A stretch of DNA of 64,000 nt from contig NAJO01000017.1 of the NCBI GenBank assembly GCA_002077065.1, forward strand, positions 496,001-560,000. The letters are read 5' to 3'. Both the position numbers and the translations under genes were made by a program. Source of the DNA: Cryoendolithus antarcticus. Lineage: Eukaryota > Ascomycota > Dothideomycetes > Cladosporiales > Cladosporiaceae. The notes beneath the pieces were generated by a model, which was not told the DNA's origin, ran no database searches, and worked only from the letters and a program-made list of their open reading frames with translations. Within the stretch, counting starts at the first letter, position 1. Every line of letters begins with the position of its first letter. This document shows, piece after piece, positions 63,716 through 64,000 of this stretch.

Positions 63716-64000
63716 CCATGTCTACATTGTAACACCACGACGTTGATATGACCTCGGTCTGCCCAATTCCGCGATTGGCTCAGTCTGCGTGTCGTTTAAC
63801 CTCCTACATGCGTTGGGAGGCCTTCTAGTAAAGTTCGACTTCGATCCAAAGCCTGAAACCGCGAAGGCCAAGTCAAACTTGTGGCTGTGAACGTCCTGTG
63901 TCAGGATGAAATTATTCGGTCATTCTGCAGATGTGGAATACCGAGGTAGATGATCACGTCTCAGACGCCTTAACATTTCCACGGAGAGTATAGTAAGTAC
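63716..64000. other. 3' flank of transporter gene to window edge
   Basis: No gene, repeat or RNA signature is visible in these last 285 bases. Confidence 0.5.

Noticed and set aside
1..64000. Secondary-metabolite cluster, transposon or viral insertion.
   Set aside because: No PKS, NRPS, terpene synthase, transposase, reverse transcriptase, integrase or viral replicase motif was seen in any frame.

Overview
The window is nuclear DNA from a filamentous ascomycete, most likely a Dothideomycete (Mycosphaerellales or Capnodiales type). The evidence is gene structure and content: short introns of about 48-65 nt with GTRNGT donors and YAG acceptors, dense genes on both strands, and orthologues of Pezizomycotina-specific genes such as the cellulase regulator ACE1/StzA, GT15 mannosyltransferases, fungal tannase/feruloyl esterases and a GPI-anchored wall protein. 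I see no transposon, rRNA gene, CRISPR array or convincing tRNA gene. The taxonomic call is inference; the fungal call is firm. Exon coordinates were assembled by hand from splice signals and reading-frame continuity.

Layout. 1-8.9 kb: the 3' part of a dynamin-family GTPase, a Golgi GT15 mannosyltransferase, a secreted glycosidase with a discoidin domain, and the U4/U6 snRNP protein Prp4. 9-16 kb: a mitochondrial PP2C phosphatase (PTC7-like), a medium-chain reductase, and a three-part protein joining a degenerate ribokinase-like domain, a P-loop ATPase and a ryanodine-receptor (RyR) domain. 16-25 kb: two tannase/feruloyl esterases, a hotdog thioesterase, an NTF2-like protein and a small secreted lysozyme-like protein. 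25-31.6 kb: a decaying catabolic locus with a broken AtuA/DUF1446 gene, a broken Zn2Cys6 regulator and an intact MFS transporter. 32.7-43.2 kb: ACE1 and three poorly known, low-complexity fungal proteins. 43.7-51 kb: a pepsin-type protease with a Thr-Gly repeat and a His-rich tail, then housekeeping genes ATP4, NOC4 and TRM5. 51-64 kb: a 1639-residue kinesin-3, a repeat-bearing GPI wall protein, a UBE3D-like E2-binding protein and a Golgi nucleotide-sugar transporter.

How the genes fit together. Secreted and cell-surface functions recur (two esterases, a glycosidase, a protease, a lysozyme-like protein, a wall protein, and Golgi glycosylation and transport), as in a plant-associated or saprotrophic fungus, mixed with conserved housekeeping genes. 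ACE1 is a plausible regulator of plant-biomass genes, but nothing in the window links it to the esterases here. The strongest leads are the pseudokinase-ATPase-RyR protein, the locus with two adjacent pseudogenes, and several unusual splicing structures: a GC-AG intron, a 17-nt exon, and two stop-free in-frame introns in ACE1.
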